Below are positions 8,706-18,079 of a stretch of DNA of 64,000 nucleotides, piece after piece. Within the stretch, counting starts at the first letter, position 1. Each line of letters starts with the position of its first letter. The notes beneath the pieces are model-generated. The model was not told where the DNA came from. It did no database searches and saw nothing but the letters and a program-made list of their open reading frames with translations. The position numbers were made by a program, and so were the translations under genes. This DNA is from Tranquillimonas sp964472855 (GTDB lineage: Bacteria > Pseudomonadota > Alphaproteobacteria > Rhodobacterales > Rhodobacteraceae), in the NCBI GenBank assembly GCA_964472855.1, contig CAYYMJ010000006.1, forward strand, positions 13,976 through 77,975, given 5' to 3'.

Positions 8706-9862
8706 CAGACCCTTTCGATCGCCACGGCCGTGCCTTCGCCGCCGCCGATGCAAATGGCCGCCACGCCGCGCCGCAGGTCGCGCGCCTCCATCGCGGCCAG
8801 CAGCGTCACGATGATTCGCGCACCCGAGGCGCCGATGGGGTGCCCCAGCGCGCAGGCACCGCCGTTGACGTTGACGATTTCGGCGTCGATGCCCAGGTCG
8901 TGCATGAAGGCCATGGGCACCACGGCGAAGGCCTCGTTCACCTCCCACAGGTCGACATCGGCAACGCTCCAGCCCACACGGTCCAGCAGCTTGTGCGTGG
9001 CGCCGACCGGGGCGGTTGTGAACCAGCCCGGCTCTTGCGCATGGGACGCATGGCCCAGCATCCGCGCCCGGACATTGCCCGTGCCGCCGTCGGTCAGCAC
9101 CAGCGCCGCCGCGCCGTCCGAGATCGACGAACTGTTGGCCGCGGTGACCGAGCCATCCCGGCGAAAGGCGGGTTTCAGATGCGGAATCTTGTCGGGCCGG
9201 GCGGTTCCGGGCTGTTCGTCCTGCGACACCTCGACCGTGCCCTTGCGGGTCGCGACCGTGACCGGGGTGATTTCGGCCGCGAAGGCGCCGCTGGCCTGCG
9301 CGGCCTGGGCCCGGGCCAGCGACCGCAGCGCATAGTCGTCCTGGGCCGCGCGGCTGAACTGGTATTTCTCGGCGCAATCCTCGGCAAAGCTGCCCATCAG
9401 CCGGCCTTTGTCATAGGCATCTTCCAGCCCGTCGAGGAACATGTGATCGACCGTTCTGCCATGCCCCAGACGCGCGCCGCCGCGCATGGCGGGCAACAGG
9501 TAGGGGGCGTTGGTCATGCTTTCCATGCCGCCCGCGACCACGACCGCGGCATCGCCCAGCGCGATCCTGTCCCAGCCCATCATGGCCGTCTTCATCCCCG
9601 ACCCGCACATCTTGTTGACCGTCGTCGCCGGCACCCCGATGTCCAGCCCGGCGGCAAAGCCGGCCTGGCGCGCCGGCGCCTGGCCCTGGCCGGCCGGCAG
9701 AACGCAGCCCATGAACAATTCGTCCACCGGGCCCGTGGCGGCCTGGCTCAGTCCGGCCGCAATCGCCGCGCCGCCAAGCTGTGGCGCCCCGGCGCCTGAC
9801 AGCTCACCCTGAAAGCCGCCCATGGGTGTGCGCGCCGCGCCCGCGATGAAAACATCGACCAT
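8705..9862 (-). CDS. acetyl-CoA acetyltransferase / thiolase
   Basis: A 385-residue thiolase. The acyl-accepting cysteine is Cys86 in NKMCGSGMK and the C-terminal active-site segment is NGGACALGHPIGASGAR. Thiolases condense two acetyl-CoA or cleave 3-ketoacyl-CoA; which direction and chain length apply here cannot be told. A clear GGAGGA ribosome site precedes the ATG. It is followed directly by the free-methionine sulfoxide reductase gene. Confidence 0.9.
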   Translation of the reverse strand: MVDVFIAGAARTPMGGFQGELSGAGAPQLGGAAIAAGLSQAATGPVDELFMGCVLPAGQGQAPARQAGFAAGLDIGVPATTVNKMCGSGMKTAMMGWDRIALGDAAVVVAGGMESMTNAPYLLPAMRGGARLGHGRTVDHMFLDGLEDAYDKGRLMGSFAEDCAEKYQFSRAAQDDYALRSLARAQAAQASGAFAAEITPVTVATRKGTVEVSQDEQPGTARPDKIPHLKPAFRRDGSVTAANSSSISDGAAALVLTDGGTGNVRARMLGHASHAQEPGWFTTAPVGATHKLLDRVGWSVADVDLWEVNEAFAVVPMAFMHDLGIDAEIVNVNGGACALGHPIGASGARIIVTLLAAMEARDLRRGVAAICIGGGEGTAVAIERV

Positions 9863-9956
9863 CTGATCCTCCTGCCCGATTCCCGTTGTCCGCTTACCAA
9901 CTGGTAACCCGAAAGACCTAGGTTCGCGATGGTGGGGGCCATTGGGGTATCAGAAA

Positions 9957-10301
9957 ATGGAACTGAATTGTGAAAGAGCCGAGGGGCTTTTGGTCGTCAC
10001 CGTGCCCGAACGGCGCCTTGACGCCGCAGTGGCCATCCAGTTTCGCGACGCCATGCGCGCGCTGACCGAAGACGCGCCCGCGCGCGTGGTTCTTGATCTC
10101 GAGGCGGTCGATTTCCTCGATTCCAGCGGGCTCGGGTCGGTCATCGGCGCGATGAAGCAGCTTGGACAGGACCGGAAGCTTGAGCTTGCGGCTTTGTCAC
10201 CGGCGGTGGAAAAGGTGTTCCGCCTGACCCGCATGGACCGGATTTTTACCATCCATCGCAACAGCATGGACGCCATGAAGGAGACAGTGAATGCTGGCTG
10301 A
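9957..10301 (+). CDS. STAS domain anti-sigma factor antagonist
   Basis: A 114-residue single STAS domain protein of the SpoIIAA/RsbV type. FLDSSGLGSVIGAM at 53-66 contains the phosphorylatable serine (Ser56). The ATG at 9957 is preferred over a TTG five codons upstream because GGGG lies ~10 bases before it. The gene overlaps the start of the downstream anti-sigma kinase by 11 bp, forming a partner-switching pair. Confidence 0.85.
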   Translation: MELNCERAEGLLVVTVPERRLDAAVAIQFRDAMRALTEDAPARVVLDLEAVDFLDSSGLGSVIGAMKQLGQDRKLELAALSPAVEKVFRLTRMDRIFTIHRNSMDAMKETVNAG

Positions 10302-10794
10302 CCGCCTGAAAATTCAGCGCGACGATGACGCGCTGCCCCCGGACCCCGGCATTGTTGTCCGGGAGATTCGGCTGGTGTTCCACGCCTCGCCCATCCATGT
10401 CCGCCGGGCGCTGCAATGCGCCACGGGCGCGCTGGCGGGGTTGGAGCTGAGCGACGATGACCGGTCATCGGTTGAACTGGTGCTGGCCGAAGTCATGAAC
10501 AATATCGTCGAACATGCTCACGCCGACGGCGCGGGCGAAATCGAGCTGATCCTGCGCGAATCGGTCGATGGCCTGCTGTGCACCGTGCGCGACGATGGCC
10601 GCGGCATGCCGGGCGGCGCGCCGCCCGCGCAACGCCAGCCCGACCCCGAGGTTGCGGCACCGCTGCTGCAGGAAGGCGGCTTTGGCTGGTTTCTGATCGG
10701 CGAGCTTGCCAGCAAGGTCAGCTATCGCCGCGTGCATGGGCGCAACACACTTGCCCTGCTCTTTGCATTCGGTCGGCCGCCCCGCCCCTGCTGA
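10291..10794 (+). CDS. anti-sigma regulatory factor, HATPase_c serine kinase (RsbW-like)
   Basis: A 167-residue GHKL ATPase without a histidine-kinase phosphoacceptor domain. The N-box is ELVLAEVMNNIVEHAH, the G1 box RDDGRGMP, and the G2 box GGFGWFLI. Proteins of this type phosphorylate a STAS antagonist and sequester a sigma or response regulator; the STAS gene overlaps it just upstream. No sigma factor or PP2C phosphatase is present nearby, so the output partner is encoded elsewhere. AAGGAGA upstream supports the ATG. Confidence 0.85.
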   Translation: MLADRLKIQRDDDALPPDPGIVVREIRLVFHASPIHVRRALQCATGALAGLELSDDDRSSVELVLAEVMNNIVEHAHADGAGEIELILRESVDGLLCTVRDDGRGMPGGAPPAQRQPDPEVAAPLLQEGGFGWFLIGELASKVSYRRVHGRNTLALLFAFGRPPRPC

Positions 10795-10865
10795 CGCCGC
10801 ACGACCCGATTGCATTCGGTCCAGCACGGCTTAGTGTCGGGCGCGCGGCAGAAGGACCGAAGGCA

Positions 10866-12443
10866 ATGCGCGACCTGCAAAGACCCGGCCGTTCGGCTGT
10901 TATGGCGCTGAACGGCATGTGCGCCACATCCCACCCGCACGCGGCCCGCGTCGCGGTGGACATGCTGCAGGCCGGCGGAAACGCCGCCGATGCCGCCATT
11001 GCGGCGGCCACCGTTCTGGGCATTTGCGAACCGCAAATGACCGGGCTGGGCGGCGACTGTTTCGTTCTGGTCAAGCCGGCAGGCTCGGAACAGGTGCTGG
11101 CGCTGAACGGGTCGGGCCGGGCCCCGGCCGGGATGTCGGCCGACGCGCTGCGCGCCGCCGGCCACGCCCGCATCCCCGAAGGCGATGCCGCCGCTGTCAC
11201 CATCCCCGGTGCGGTCGACGCCTTTTGCCGCCTGAACGCCGAACATGGCGCCCTGTCGCTTGGGCAGGTGCTGGCCCCGGCCATCGACACCGCCGAACAG
11301 GGCATCCCCGTGGCCGAACGCGTGGCCCGCGACTATGCCGCCGCATCCGGCAATCTGACCGGCGTGGCGCGGCAGTATTACCTTGACGGTGGCAAACCGC
11401 TGGCCCGGGGCGATATCTTCCGCGCGCCGGAACAGGCCGAGGTGCTGCGCCGCATCGCCCGCCACGGACGCGACGGCTTTTACCTGGGCGAGGTTGCCGA
11501 CGACATGGTGACCAGCCTGCGTGCCGCGGGCGGCGACCACCGGCCCGACGACTTCGCCGCGACCGCCTGCGACTGGGGCGACCCGATCAGCGCCGATTAT
11601 CGCGGGCAGGAGATCGTTGAACACCCACCCAACGGACAGGGCATCATTGCGCTGCTGATGGCCGGCATCCTCGCCCGCTTTGACCTTGCCGCCCTTGACC
11701 CTTTTGGCGCCGACCGCGCCCATATCGAGGCCGAAGCCACCAAGCTGGCCTATGACGCCCGCAACCGTTTCCTTGCCGACCCGGCACACATGACCCGGCG
11801 CGCCCACCTGATGTCGACCGACACCGCCGACCGCCTGGCCGGCCTCATCCGCATGGACCGCGCCCTGCCCGACCCGGCCGCCGCCAGCACCGCGGTGCAT
11901 CGCGACACGGTCTATGTTTCGGTCATCGACCGCGACCGCATGGCCGTTTCGCTGATCTATTCGATCTTTCGCTCTTTCGGGTCGGGCATCGCCTCGGACA
12001 GGTTCGGCATCCTGTTCCAGAACCGTGGTTCGGGTTTCTCGCTGGTGCCCGGCCACCCGAACGAGGCCGGCGGCGGCAAGCGCCCCATGCACACGATCAT
12101 CCCCGCCATGCTGCGCCAGAACGGCCGGGTGACCGAAGCTTTTGGCGTCATGGGCGGCCAATTCCAGCCGACCGGGCACGCGCGCTATGTCACCAACCGG
12201 GTCGATTTCGGGCTCGACCCGCAAGACGCCATCGACGGGCCACGCTGCTTTGCCAGCGCCGACGGCCTGGCGGTTGAACGGGGCTATGGCGCCGACGTGC
12301 GCGCCGACCTCGCCGCACGGGGTCACAATGTCATCACCCCGGACGAACCGCTCGGCGGCGCGCAAACCGTCCGCATTCACGCCAGCGGGGTGCTCGAGGG
12401 GGCGTCCGACCCGCGCAAGGACGGCGCGGCCATCGGCTATTGA
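10866..12443 (+). CDS. ggt: gamma-glutamyltransferase family protein
   Basis: A 525-residue Ntn-hydrolase of the gamma-glutamyltransferase family. The large-subunit part contains GGNAADAAIA at 37-46 and MTGLGGDCF; the autocleavage site and catalytic nucleophile are at Thr348 in RDTVYVSVIDRD; GSGI and the PMHTIIPAM segment follow. No signal peptide is visible (start MRDLQRPGRSAV), unlike the periplasmic enterobacterial enzyme. The usual TTH at the nucleophile is TVY here, so activity on glutathione versus other gamma-glutamyl compounds is uncertain. An upstream in-frame extension overlaps the kinase gene and is not believed. Confidence 0.8.
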   Translation: MRDLQRPGRSAVMALNGMCATSHPHAARVAVDMLQAGGNAADAAIAAATVLGICEPQMTGLGGDCFVLVKPAGSEQVLALNGSGRAPAGMSADALRAAGHARIPEGDAAAVTIPGAVDAFCRLNAEHGALSLGQVLAPAIDTAEQGIPVAERVARDYAAASGNLTGVARQYYLDGGKPLARGDIFRAPEQAEVLRRIARHGRDGFYLGEVADDMVTSLRAAGGDHRPDDFAATACDWGDPISADYRGQEIVEHPPNGQGIIALLMAGILARFDLAALDPFGADRAHIEAEATKLAYDARNRFLADPAHMTRRAHLMSTDTADRLAGLIRMDRALPDPAAASTAVHRDTVYVSVIDRDRMAVSLIYSIFRSFGSGIASDRFGILFQNRGSGFSLVPGHPNEAGGGKRPMHTIIPAMLRQNGRVTEAFGVMGGQFQPTGHARYVTNRVDFGLDPQDAIDGPRCFASADGLAVERGYGADVRADLAARGHNVITPDEPLGGAQTVRIHASGVLEGASDPRKDGAAIGY

Positions 12444-12462
12444 CCGGCCGCCGCCGCCGCCA

Positions 12463-12789
12463 TCAGTTCAACTGGAAATGCAGCGGATAACTGCCATCTT
12501 CGAAATCGCCGAACAGGTCGGGCAAATCCGGGTGCTCGACCGGCCCGCCGCTGTCGTCCGCCACCAGGTTTTGCTCGGACACATAAGCCACGTAATAGCT
12601 CTGATCATTCTCGGCCAGCAGATGGTAAAACGGCTGCTCGCGGTTCGGGCGGCTGTCCTCGGGAATGGCGTCATACCATTCCTCGGTGTTGGAAAACATC
12701 GCGTCGACGTCAAAAATCACCCCGCGAAACGGATGTTTGCGATGGCGGACAACCTGCCCCAAATGATATTTGGCTTTCGACTTCTTCAT
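12463..12789 (-). CDS. hspQ: heat shock protein HspQ (YccV-like)
   Basis: A 108-residue protein starting MKKSKAKYHLGQVVRHR. The core FRGVIFDVDAMFSNTEEWY and the QPFYHLLAE, YVAYVSEQNLV segments are diagnostic of the HspQ/YccV family, known as a Lon specificity factor and hemimethylated-DNA-binding-like domain. GGGGGC lies 8 bases before the ATG at 12789. It is convergent with the gamma-glutamyltransferase gene and divergent from the AEC transporter. Confidence 0.9.
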   Translation of the reverse strand: MKKSKAKYHLGQVVRHRKHPFRGVIFDVDAMFSNTEEWYDAIPEDSRPNREQPFYHLLAENDQSYYVAYVSEQNLVADDSGGPVEHPDLPDLFGDFEDGSYPLHFQLN

Positions 12790-12870
12790 CGGTATTGCCC
12801 CCATCGACGTTTGTAATTGCTCACGGTCGGCCTTGTCCATGGATCAGCCGCGAATCTTGGGAAACAGACT

Positions 12871-13755
12871 GTGAACCTCGTTCTGACAGTAGCGGGAATT
12901 ACCGCGCCCGTAGCCCTGGTGGCGCTGATCGGCTTCCTCTGGGTGCGGCTGGGCTACGAATACCGCGTCCGATTCGTCACCCAACTGGCGATGTCGGTGG
13001 CGATGCCCTGCCTGATTTTTGTCACCCTCATGCGGACCGAGCTGTCAGCGTCGGCGCTGACGGCCGTGTCCGCCGGCGCGGTGGCCGCCTATGCCCTGGT
13101 GATCGCCGGCACCTATCTGGCCACCCTGGCCCTGCGGCTCGACCGGCGCACCTATCTTGCCCCGATGATCTTTGGCAACACAGGCAACCTCGGCCTGCCG
13201 CTGGCCTTCTTTGCCTTCGGACCCGACGGGCTCGGCATTGCGGTGGTGGTTTTCGCAATCATGGCGGTGATCAATTTCACCTTCGGCATCTGGCTGGTCT
13301 CGGGCGGCAGCTCGCTGCGGCTTCTGGTGCGCGAACCCATCCTTGCCGCGGCGCTGCTTGGCGGTGCCTTCATGCTGCTGGGCTGGGAAACGCCCCCGGT
13401 CCTGACCCGAACCCTGGACCTGATCGGCCAGATGGCCATTCCGCTGATGCTGCTGACCCTTGGCGTGGCGGTGGCCGGGCTGCACACCAGCAATGCCCTG
13501 CGCGCCATCCTCCTGTCGCTGCTCAAACTGGCGATCTGCACCGCCGCCGGGCTGCTCGCGGCATGGGGCGCCGGCCTCACCGGCGCCGCACAGGCCATCC
13601 TGGTGCTGCAGGTCGCAACCCCGGTCGCGGTAACCAGCTTCATGATCGCCGAGAAATACGGCGCCAACAGTCAGGCCGTCGCCGGTCTGGTCGTGATGTC
13701 GACACTCCTGTCGGTGCTGGCGCTGCCGGCAATCCTGGCGGTCTTCCTCGGATAA
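12871..13755 (+). CDS. AEC family (auxin efflux carrier-type) transporter
   Basis: A 294-residue integral membrane protein with about ten hydrophobic segments in two five-helix halves. FGNTGNLGLPLAFF is the conserved AEC half-site motif, and the second half has LVLQVATPVAVTSFM with NSQAVAGLVV. Such carriers export small organic or amino acids; the substrate is not predictable. The start is taken as GTG at 12871, where the first helix begins; a TTG 18 codons earlier would add a non-hydrophobic leader overlapping the hspQ promoter region. Confidence 0.8.
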   Translation: MNLVLTVAGITAPVALVALIGFLWVRLGYEYRVRFVTQLAMSVAMPCLIFVTLMRTELSASALTAVSAGAVAAYALVIAGTYLATLALRLDRRTYLAPMIFGNTGNLGLPLAFFAFGPDGLGIAVVVFAIMAVINFTFGIWLVSGGSSLRLLVREPILAAALLGGAFMLLGWETPPVLTRTLDLIGQMAIPLMLLTLGVAVAGLHTSNALRAILLSLLKLAICTAAGLLAAWGAGLTGAAQAILVLQVATPVAVTSFMIAEKYGANSQAVAGLVVMSTLLSVLALPAILAVFLG

Positions 13756-13825
13756 TGCCGAAATTCGTTCCAAGATCGCGCCAGATGCGATAAGCTCGGG
13801 CAAAACAAGAACGTCCGAGAGGCAG

Positions 13826-14413
13826 ATGAGCAGATTTTTCCGTGCCTTGGCGCTGGCCGTACTGGTGGCCGCCTGTGGCGGTCGCGACTATGCGCCGCCC
13901 CGCAACCTCGATAACGCCTGTGCGATCGTTCGCGAACGGCCGGCGGTGCTGCGCGCCGCGCTGGCAACCCAGCGCAAATGGGACGTGCCCGTCGCCTCGC
14001 TGATGGCGGTCATCCACCAGGAAAGCAAATTCGTCGGCAATGCCCGCACGCCGCACAAATATATCCTCGGCGTGATCCCCATGGGGCGGCAAAGCTCGGC
14101 CTACGGCTATTCCCAGGCGCTCGACGCAACATGGGACGAATACCGCCGCGCCTCGGGCGGGCGCCGCGCCCGGCGCGACGACATCGCCGACGCCGCCGAC
14201 TTCATCGGCTGGTATTTCGACGGCTCCTCGGAACGGCTCGGCTTTGCCATCAACGACACCCGCCGCCAGTATCTTGCCTACCACGAAGGCCGCACCGGCT
14301 ATGCCCGGGGCACATACCGCTCCAAACGCTGGCTGCTCGATATCGCGTCCCAGGTTGCCAGCCGCGCCGACATGTACCACGCGCAACTCGTCGCCTGCGG
14401 CAAGCTGCGCTAA
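13826..14413 (+). CDS. lytic transglycosylase-like (SLT) lipoprotein
   Basis: A 195-residue lipoprotein. A short signal peptide ends in the lipobox LVAAC (Cys17). The catalytic region of the SLT goose-lysozyme-like fold is visible as LMAVIHQESKF with the likely glutamate at 66, followed by SSAYGYSQALDATWDEY. It would cleave peptidoglycan glycan strands at the outer membrane. It stands alone between the AEC transporter and the converging lolA. Confidence 0.85.
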   Translation: MSRFFRALALAVLVAACGGRDYAPPRNLDNACAIVRERPAVLRAALATQRKWDVPVASLMAVIHQESKFVGNARTPHKYILGVIPMGRQSSAYGYSQALDATWDEYRRASGGRRARRDDIADAADFIGWYFDGSSERLGFAINDTRRQYLAYHEGRTGYARGTYRSKRWLLDIASQVASRADMYHAQLVACGKLR

Positions 14414-14437
14414 AGCATTTCGCCCGCCCCATCAGCT

Positions 14438-14498
14438 TGGTCCAAATATCCCGGGGGTGAATGCGCGCCAGCGCAGAGGGGGCAGCGCCCCCTGCCCG
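14438..14498 (-). repeat. gene-end repeat element R2 with GGGGGC-AGC-GCCCCC hairpin
   Basis: Between the convergent transglycosylase and lolA genes. It combines the CCAAATATCCCGGGGG core (14442-14456) and a perfect 6-bp-arm hairpin (14478-14492). The same pair of parts occurs at 23891-23945. It probably acts as a terminator or mRNA 3'-end structure for lolA. Confidence 0.5.
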
Positions 14499-14532
14499 GC
14501 GCGACGCCCCGCAAGGGGCGGCGCAAACGGCG

Positions 14533-15141
14533 TCAGCCGCCGCGGCGGTCGATCTCGTATCTTACATTGAACAGCCGCGACCCCAGGTCGACGCCCAGCT
14601 CCAGATCGCCCAGCACCACCGTCGTTCGGGTGCCCAGGTCATCGGTGACGATCCACTGGCGCAGCTCGACCGGCGCGGTAAAGATCAGCTGCAGGTTGCC
14701 GTATTCGGGATGCTCGGGGTCCTGCGCCACCACGATGGTCTTGGGTCCATCCTCGACATGGGCAATCACCATGTCGCGCCGCGACAGGTCCACCCGTTCT
14801 TCCAGGATCAGCTGCAGCGGTGTGCGCCGCAGCGGATACTGCTCCGGGCGCCGCTCGTTCGACTTGCCGTCAAAGATCGCCACGCTGCCCGAGCCGGCGA
14901 TCACCAGCGCGTTGTCGGGCGGGTTGTATTCGAACCGCATGCGCCCGGGCCGGTGGATGTAAAGCGTGCCGGTCGAAATCGTCCCGTCGGCGTTGATCTG
15001 GGTAAAGCTGGCCCGCGCCGTGCTGAGCGCGTTGAAATAGTCCGAGATCCGGTCAAGCGGGATGATATCGGCCATCGCCGGGACCGCCGGCAAAAGACCG
15101 GCCGCCGCCAAACCGCCCAGAAGAAGTTGCCGCCGCTGCAT
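14533..15141 (-). CDS. lolA: outer-membrane lipoprotein carrier protein LolA-like
   Basis: A 202-residue exported protein starting MQRRQLLLGGLAAAGLL, a signal peptide with a twin-arginine-like RR and AMA cleavage region. The mature part shows the LolA pattern: ASFTQINADGTISTGTLYIHRPGRMRFEY, IAGSGSVAIFDGKSN, and LQLIFTAPVELRQWIVTDDLG. It ferries lipoproteins across the periplasm from LolCDE to the outer membrane. AGGGTGG lies five bases upstream of the ATG at 15141, favouring it over a GTG three codons earlier. It follows ftsK in the same direction. Confidence 0.85.
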   Translation of the reverse strand: MQRRQLLLGGLAAAGLLPAVPAMADIIPLDRISDYFNALSTARASFTQINADGTISTGTLYIHRPGRMRFEYNPPDNALVIAGSGSVAIFDGKSNERRPEQYPLRRTPLQLILEERVDLSRRDMVIAHVEDGPKTIVVAQDPEHPEYGNLQLIFTAPVELRQWIVTDDLGTRTTVVLGDLELGVDLGSRLFNVRYEIDRRGG

Positions 15142-15225
15142 TGTGTCCACCCTGATCGCTGCCTCAGGCCGACTATGTGGGGCACACAGGGCGGCTAGGC
15201 AATAACATCGGCGCCGGCCCGCCGC

Positions 15226-18072
15226 TCACTGCTGCTCGGGCACCAGGATCTCGCGCTTGCCCACATGGTTGGCCGCCGACACGACGCCTTGGTCTTCCAT
15301 CTTCTCGACCAGCCGCGCGGCCTTGTTGTAACCGATCGCCAGCTTGCGCTGGATGTAGGACGTCGAACATTTGCGGTCGCGGATCACGATCGCAACCGCC
15401 TGATCATACAGCGCATCCTCGCCGTCGGTGTTGCCGCCCAGGCCCAGCACCGCGTCGATGTCGCTTTCGCGGTCATCGTCCGGGCCCTGCACCACGCCGC
15501 CGACATAGTCGGGGGGGCCAAACGCCTTGAGGTGCGTGACGACCTCTTCGACCTCTTCATCCGACACGAACGGCCCGTGCACGCGGGTAATCTTGGCGCC
15601 GCCGGCCATATACAGCATGTCGCCCATGCCCAGCAGTTGTTCGGCGCCCTGCTCGCCCAGAATGGTGCGGCTGTCGATTTTCGAGGTCACCTGGAACGAG
15701 ATTCGCGTGGGAAAGTTGGCCTTGATGGTGCCGGTGATGACATCGACCGACGGCCGCTGCGTGGCCATGATCAGGTGGATGCCGCTGGCGCGTGCCATCT
15801 GCGCCAATCGCTGGATGCAGGCCTCGATCTCCTTGCCCGCCACCATCATCAGGTCGGCCATCTCGTCGACGATGACCACGATATAGGGGAAGGGTTCGGG
15901 TTGGGTTTCCTCGGTCTCGAACACCGGATCGCCGGTGTTGTCGTCGAAACCCGTCTGCACGGTGCGGCTGAACATCTCGCCCCGGTCCAGCGCATCGCGC
16001 ACCCGGCCGTTGTAACCCTCGATATTGCGCACGCCCATCCTGGACATCTTGCGATAGCGCTCTTCCATCTCGCCGACGACCCATTTCAGGGCCACGACCG
16101 CCTTCTTGGGGTCGGTCACGACCGGCGACAGCAGATGCGGGATGCCGTCATAGACGCTGAGTTCCAGCATCTTGGGGTCGATCATGATCAGGCGGCATTC
16201 CTCGGGCGTCAGGCGATACAGAAGCGACAGGATCATGGTGTTGATGGCCACCGACTTGCCGGACCCGGTGGTGCCGGCAATCAGCAGGTGGGGCATCTTG
16301 GCAAGGTTGGCCACCACGGCGCCGCCGCCGATATCCTTGCCCAGCGCCAGCGGCAGGCGCATCTGGCTGTCGCCGAAATTGCGCGACGACAGGATCTCGC
16401 GCAGCACCACCTTTTCGCGCTGCACGTTCGGCAACTCGATCCCGATGACCGACCGTCCAGGCACCGTCGACACCCGCGCCGACAGGGCCGACATCGACCG
16501 GGCGATATCGTCGGCCAGCCCGATCACGCGGCTGGCCTTGAGCCCCGGCGCCGGTTCCAGCTCGTACATGGTGACCACCGGGCCGGGGCGGACCGACACG
16601 ATTTCGCCCTTGATGCCATAGTCGTCCAGGACCACTTCCAGCATGCGCGCGTTCTCTTCCAGCGCCTCGTCGGACAAGTGATGCCGCTCGACCCCCTCGG
16701 GGTTGGTCAGCAGGTTCAGCGGCGGCGGCTCGTAATCGGCCAGCGGATCTTCGAATTGCAGGGCCGGCTGGGCCTCGGCCCGAGCGCGGGCCGACGGGCG
16801 GGTCGCCTGCCGTGGCGGATGCTGCACGACCCGGCGGTCGGGCTCGGGCGCGGCGGTGGGCAGGCGCGCCGGCGGCCCGGTCACCAGTTCGGGCTCGGGC
16901 ATCTCGATGTCTTCAAGCAGGTCCTCGGGCCCGGACAGCGGCGACCGGTCGACAAGGCGGACCTCGGCAACGGCGGCCGGCTCAACGGCCGCGGCTTCGG
17001 CATCGGCCAGCAGCATCGGCGCCGGGCCCAGCGGGTGGCGGCGGTGCAGGGGCGGTTCGGCCCGCGCCTGTTCCGGCGGCGCGTTGTGCGCGCGGGCCTG
17101 TATCGCGGTCTGGATCCGGGCGCTGACCCGGTCCTGCGGCGCGGGCCCGGCCGGCGCGGCGGATGCCGGCTGCGGGCCCGGTGCCGCGGCCACCAGCGGC
17201 GGCGTGCGCCGCAGCAACGCCCCCAACCCGCCCTTGCGCAGCTTGGGTTGCGGGGCAGCCAGCGGCGGGATCGGCGCCTCGTCTTCGATGTCCCAGTCGT
17301 CATCATCGTCATATGCCGGCACGGCTTCGGTTCGCGCGACGCGGTCGCGGGCCTGCCCGCCCGGCCGGCGCCGGCCGCTGGCCAGCGCGCGGACGCCGCC
17401 GGCAGCGGCCACAGCACCGCGCGCCGTGCCGCGCGTCAACACCGTGGCGATCCCGGCATAGAACATCACGATGCCGCGCCAGAAGAACATGAACGCGGCC
17501 TTCAGTTCGCGCGGGCTGACGGCAAAGACATACAGCCCCACGGCCGAGGCTCCGGCAGCCGAGATCAGCGCCATCACCTTCAGCGCGACGCCCAGATCGA
17601 CCGGCAGCACACCCAGAACCGCGCCCAGTGCGGTATCGCCGAACAAGCCGCCCAGCCCGAAGCTGTGGTTCCAGCCGGGCACCGGCACCAGGGTCGAGGC
17701 ATAGATCGACGCCAGCGCCACGGCCAGCGGCGCGAATACCGCGCGCGCCATCACCCGAACCTCGCCCACATGCAGAAGAAACCGCAGGCCCCAAACGGTG
17801 GGAATGATCGCCAGACCCCAGGCAGCCCAGCCGACAATGACGATCAGCGGCGATGCCAGCGCCGCGCCGTAGCTGCCCAGAACATTCTGGACAGGCCGGT
17901 CGGTGGCGCTGCGCCAACTGGGATCGTCGGGCGAATAGCTGACCAGAAGCAGGGCAAAGGCAATGCCCACCCCCAGCAGCAAAAGCCCCAGCAATTCCTT
18001 GCTGCGCCGCTCGATCGACGCTTGGGTCGACGCGTCGAAAAGGGGATCACGTTGCCTTACCTGATAGGCCAT
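15226..18072 (-). CDS. ftsK: DNA translocase FtsK
   Basis: A 948-residue divisome-associated DNA pump. Four to five membrane helices occupy residues ~25-200, followed by a ~250-residue Pro/Ala/Arg-rich linker. The motor domain has Walker A GTTGSGKSVAIN near 599-610 and Walker B YIVVIVDEMADLMM near 725-740. The C-terminal winged-helix gamma domain (DRKCSTSYIQRKLAIGYNKA), which reads KOPS, ends the protein. The ATG at 18072 lies 8 bp after the upstream aminotransferase stop and has GAGG before it. It is part of the aminotransferase-ftsK-lolA run. Confidence 0.95.
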   Translation of the reverse strand: MAYQVRQRDPLFDASTQASIERRSKELLGLLLLGVGIAFALLLVSYSPDDPSWRSATDRPVQNVLGSYGAALASPLIVIVGWAAWGLAIIPTVWGLRFLLHVGEVRVMARAVFAPLAVALASIYASTLVPVPGWNHSFGLGGLFGDTALGAVLGVLPVDLGVALKVMALISAAGASAVGLYVFAVSPRELKAAFMFFWRGIVMFYAGIATVLTRGTARGAVAAAGGVRALASGRRRPGGQARDRVARTEAVPAYDDDDDWDIEDEAPIPPLAAPQPKLRKGGLGALLRRTPPLVAAAPGPQPASAAPAGPAPQDRVSARIQTAIQARAHNAPPEQARAEPPLHRRHPLGPAPMLLADAEAAAVEPAAVAEVRLVDRSPLSGPEDLLEDIEMPEPELVTGPPARLPTAAPEPDRRVVQHPPRQATRPSARARAEAQPALQFEDPLADYEPPPLNLLTNPEGVERHHLSDEALEENARMLEVVLDDYGIKGEIVSVRPGPVVTMYELEPAPGLKASRVIGLADDIARSMSALSARVSTVPGRSVIGIELPNVQREKVVLREILSSRNFGDSQMRLPLALGKDIGGGAVVANLAKMPHLLIAGTTGSGKSVAINTMILSLLYRLTPEECRLIMIDPKMLELSVYDGIPHLLSPVVTDPKKAVVALKWVVGEMEERYRKMSRMGVRNIEGYNGRVRDALDRGEMFSRTVQTGFDDNTGDPVFETEETQPEPFPYIVVIVDEMADLMMVAGKEIEACIQRLAQMARASGIHLIMATQRPSVDVITGTIKANFPTRISFQVTSKIDSRTILGEQGAEQLLGMGDMLYMAGGAKITRVHGPFVSDEEVEEVVTHLKAFGPPDYVGGVVQGPDDDRESDIDAVLGLGGNTDGEDALYDQAVAIVIRDRKCSTSYIQRKLAIGYNKAARLVEKMEDQGVVSAANHVGKREILVPEQQ

Positions 18073-18079
18073 CTGCTGG

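Noticed and set aside
10578..10865. N-terminal extension of the gamma-glutamyltransferase
   Set aside because: It overlaps the anti-sigma kinase gene in another frame and has the Arg/Ala-rich look of a shadow frame; the ATG at 10866 has a ribosome site.
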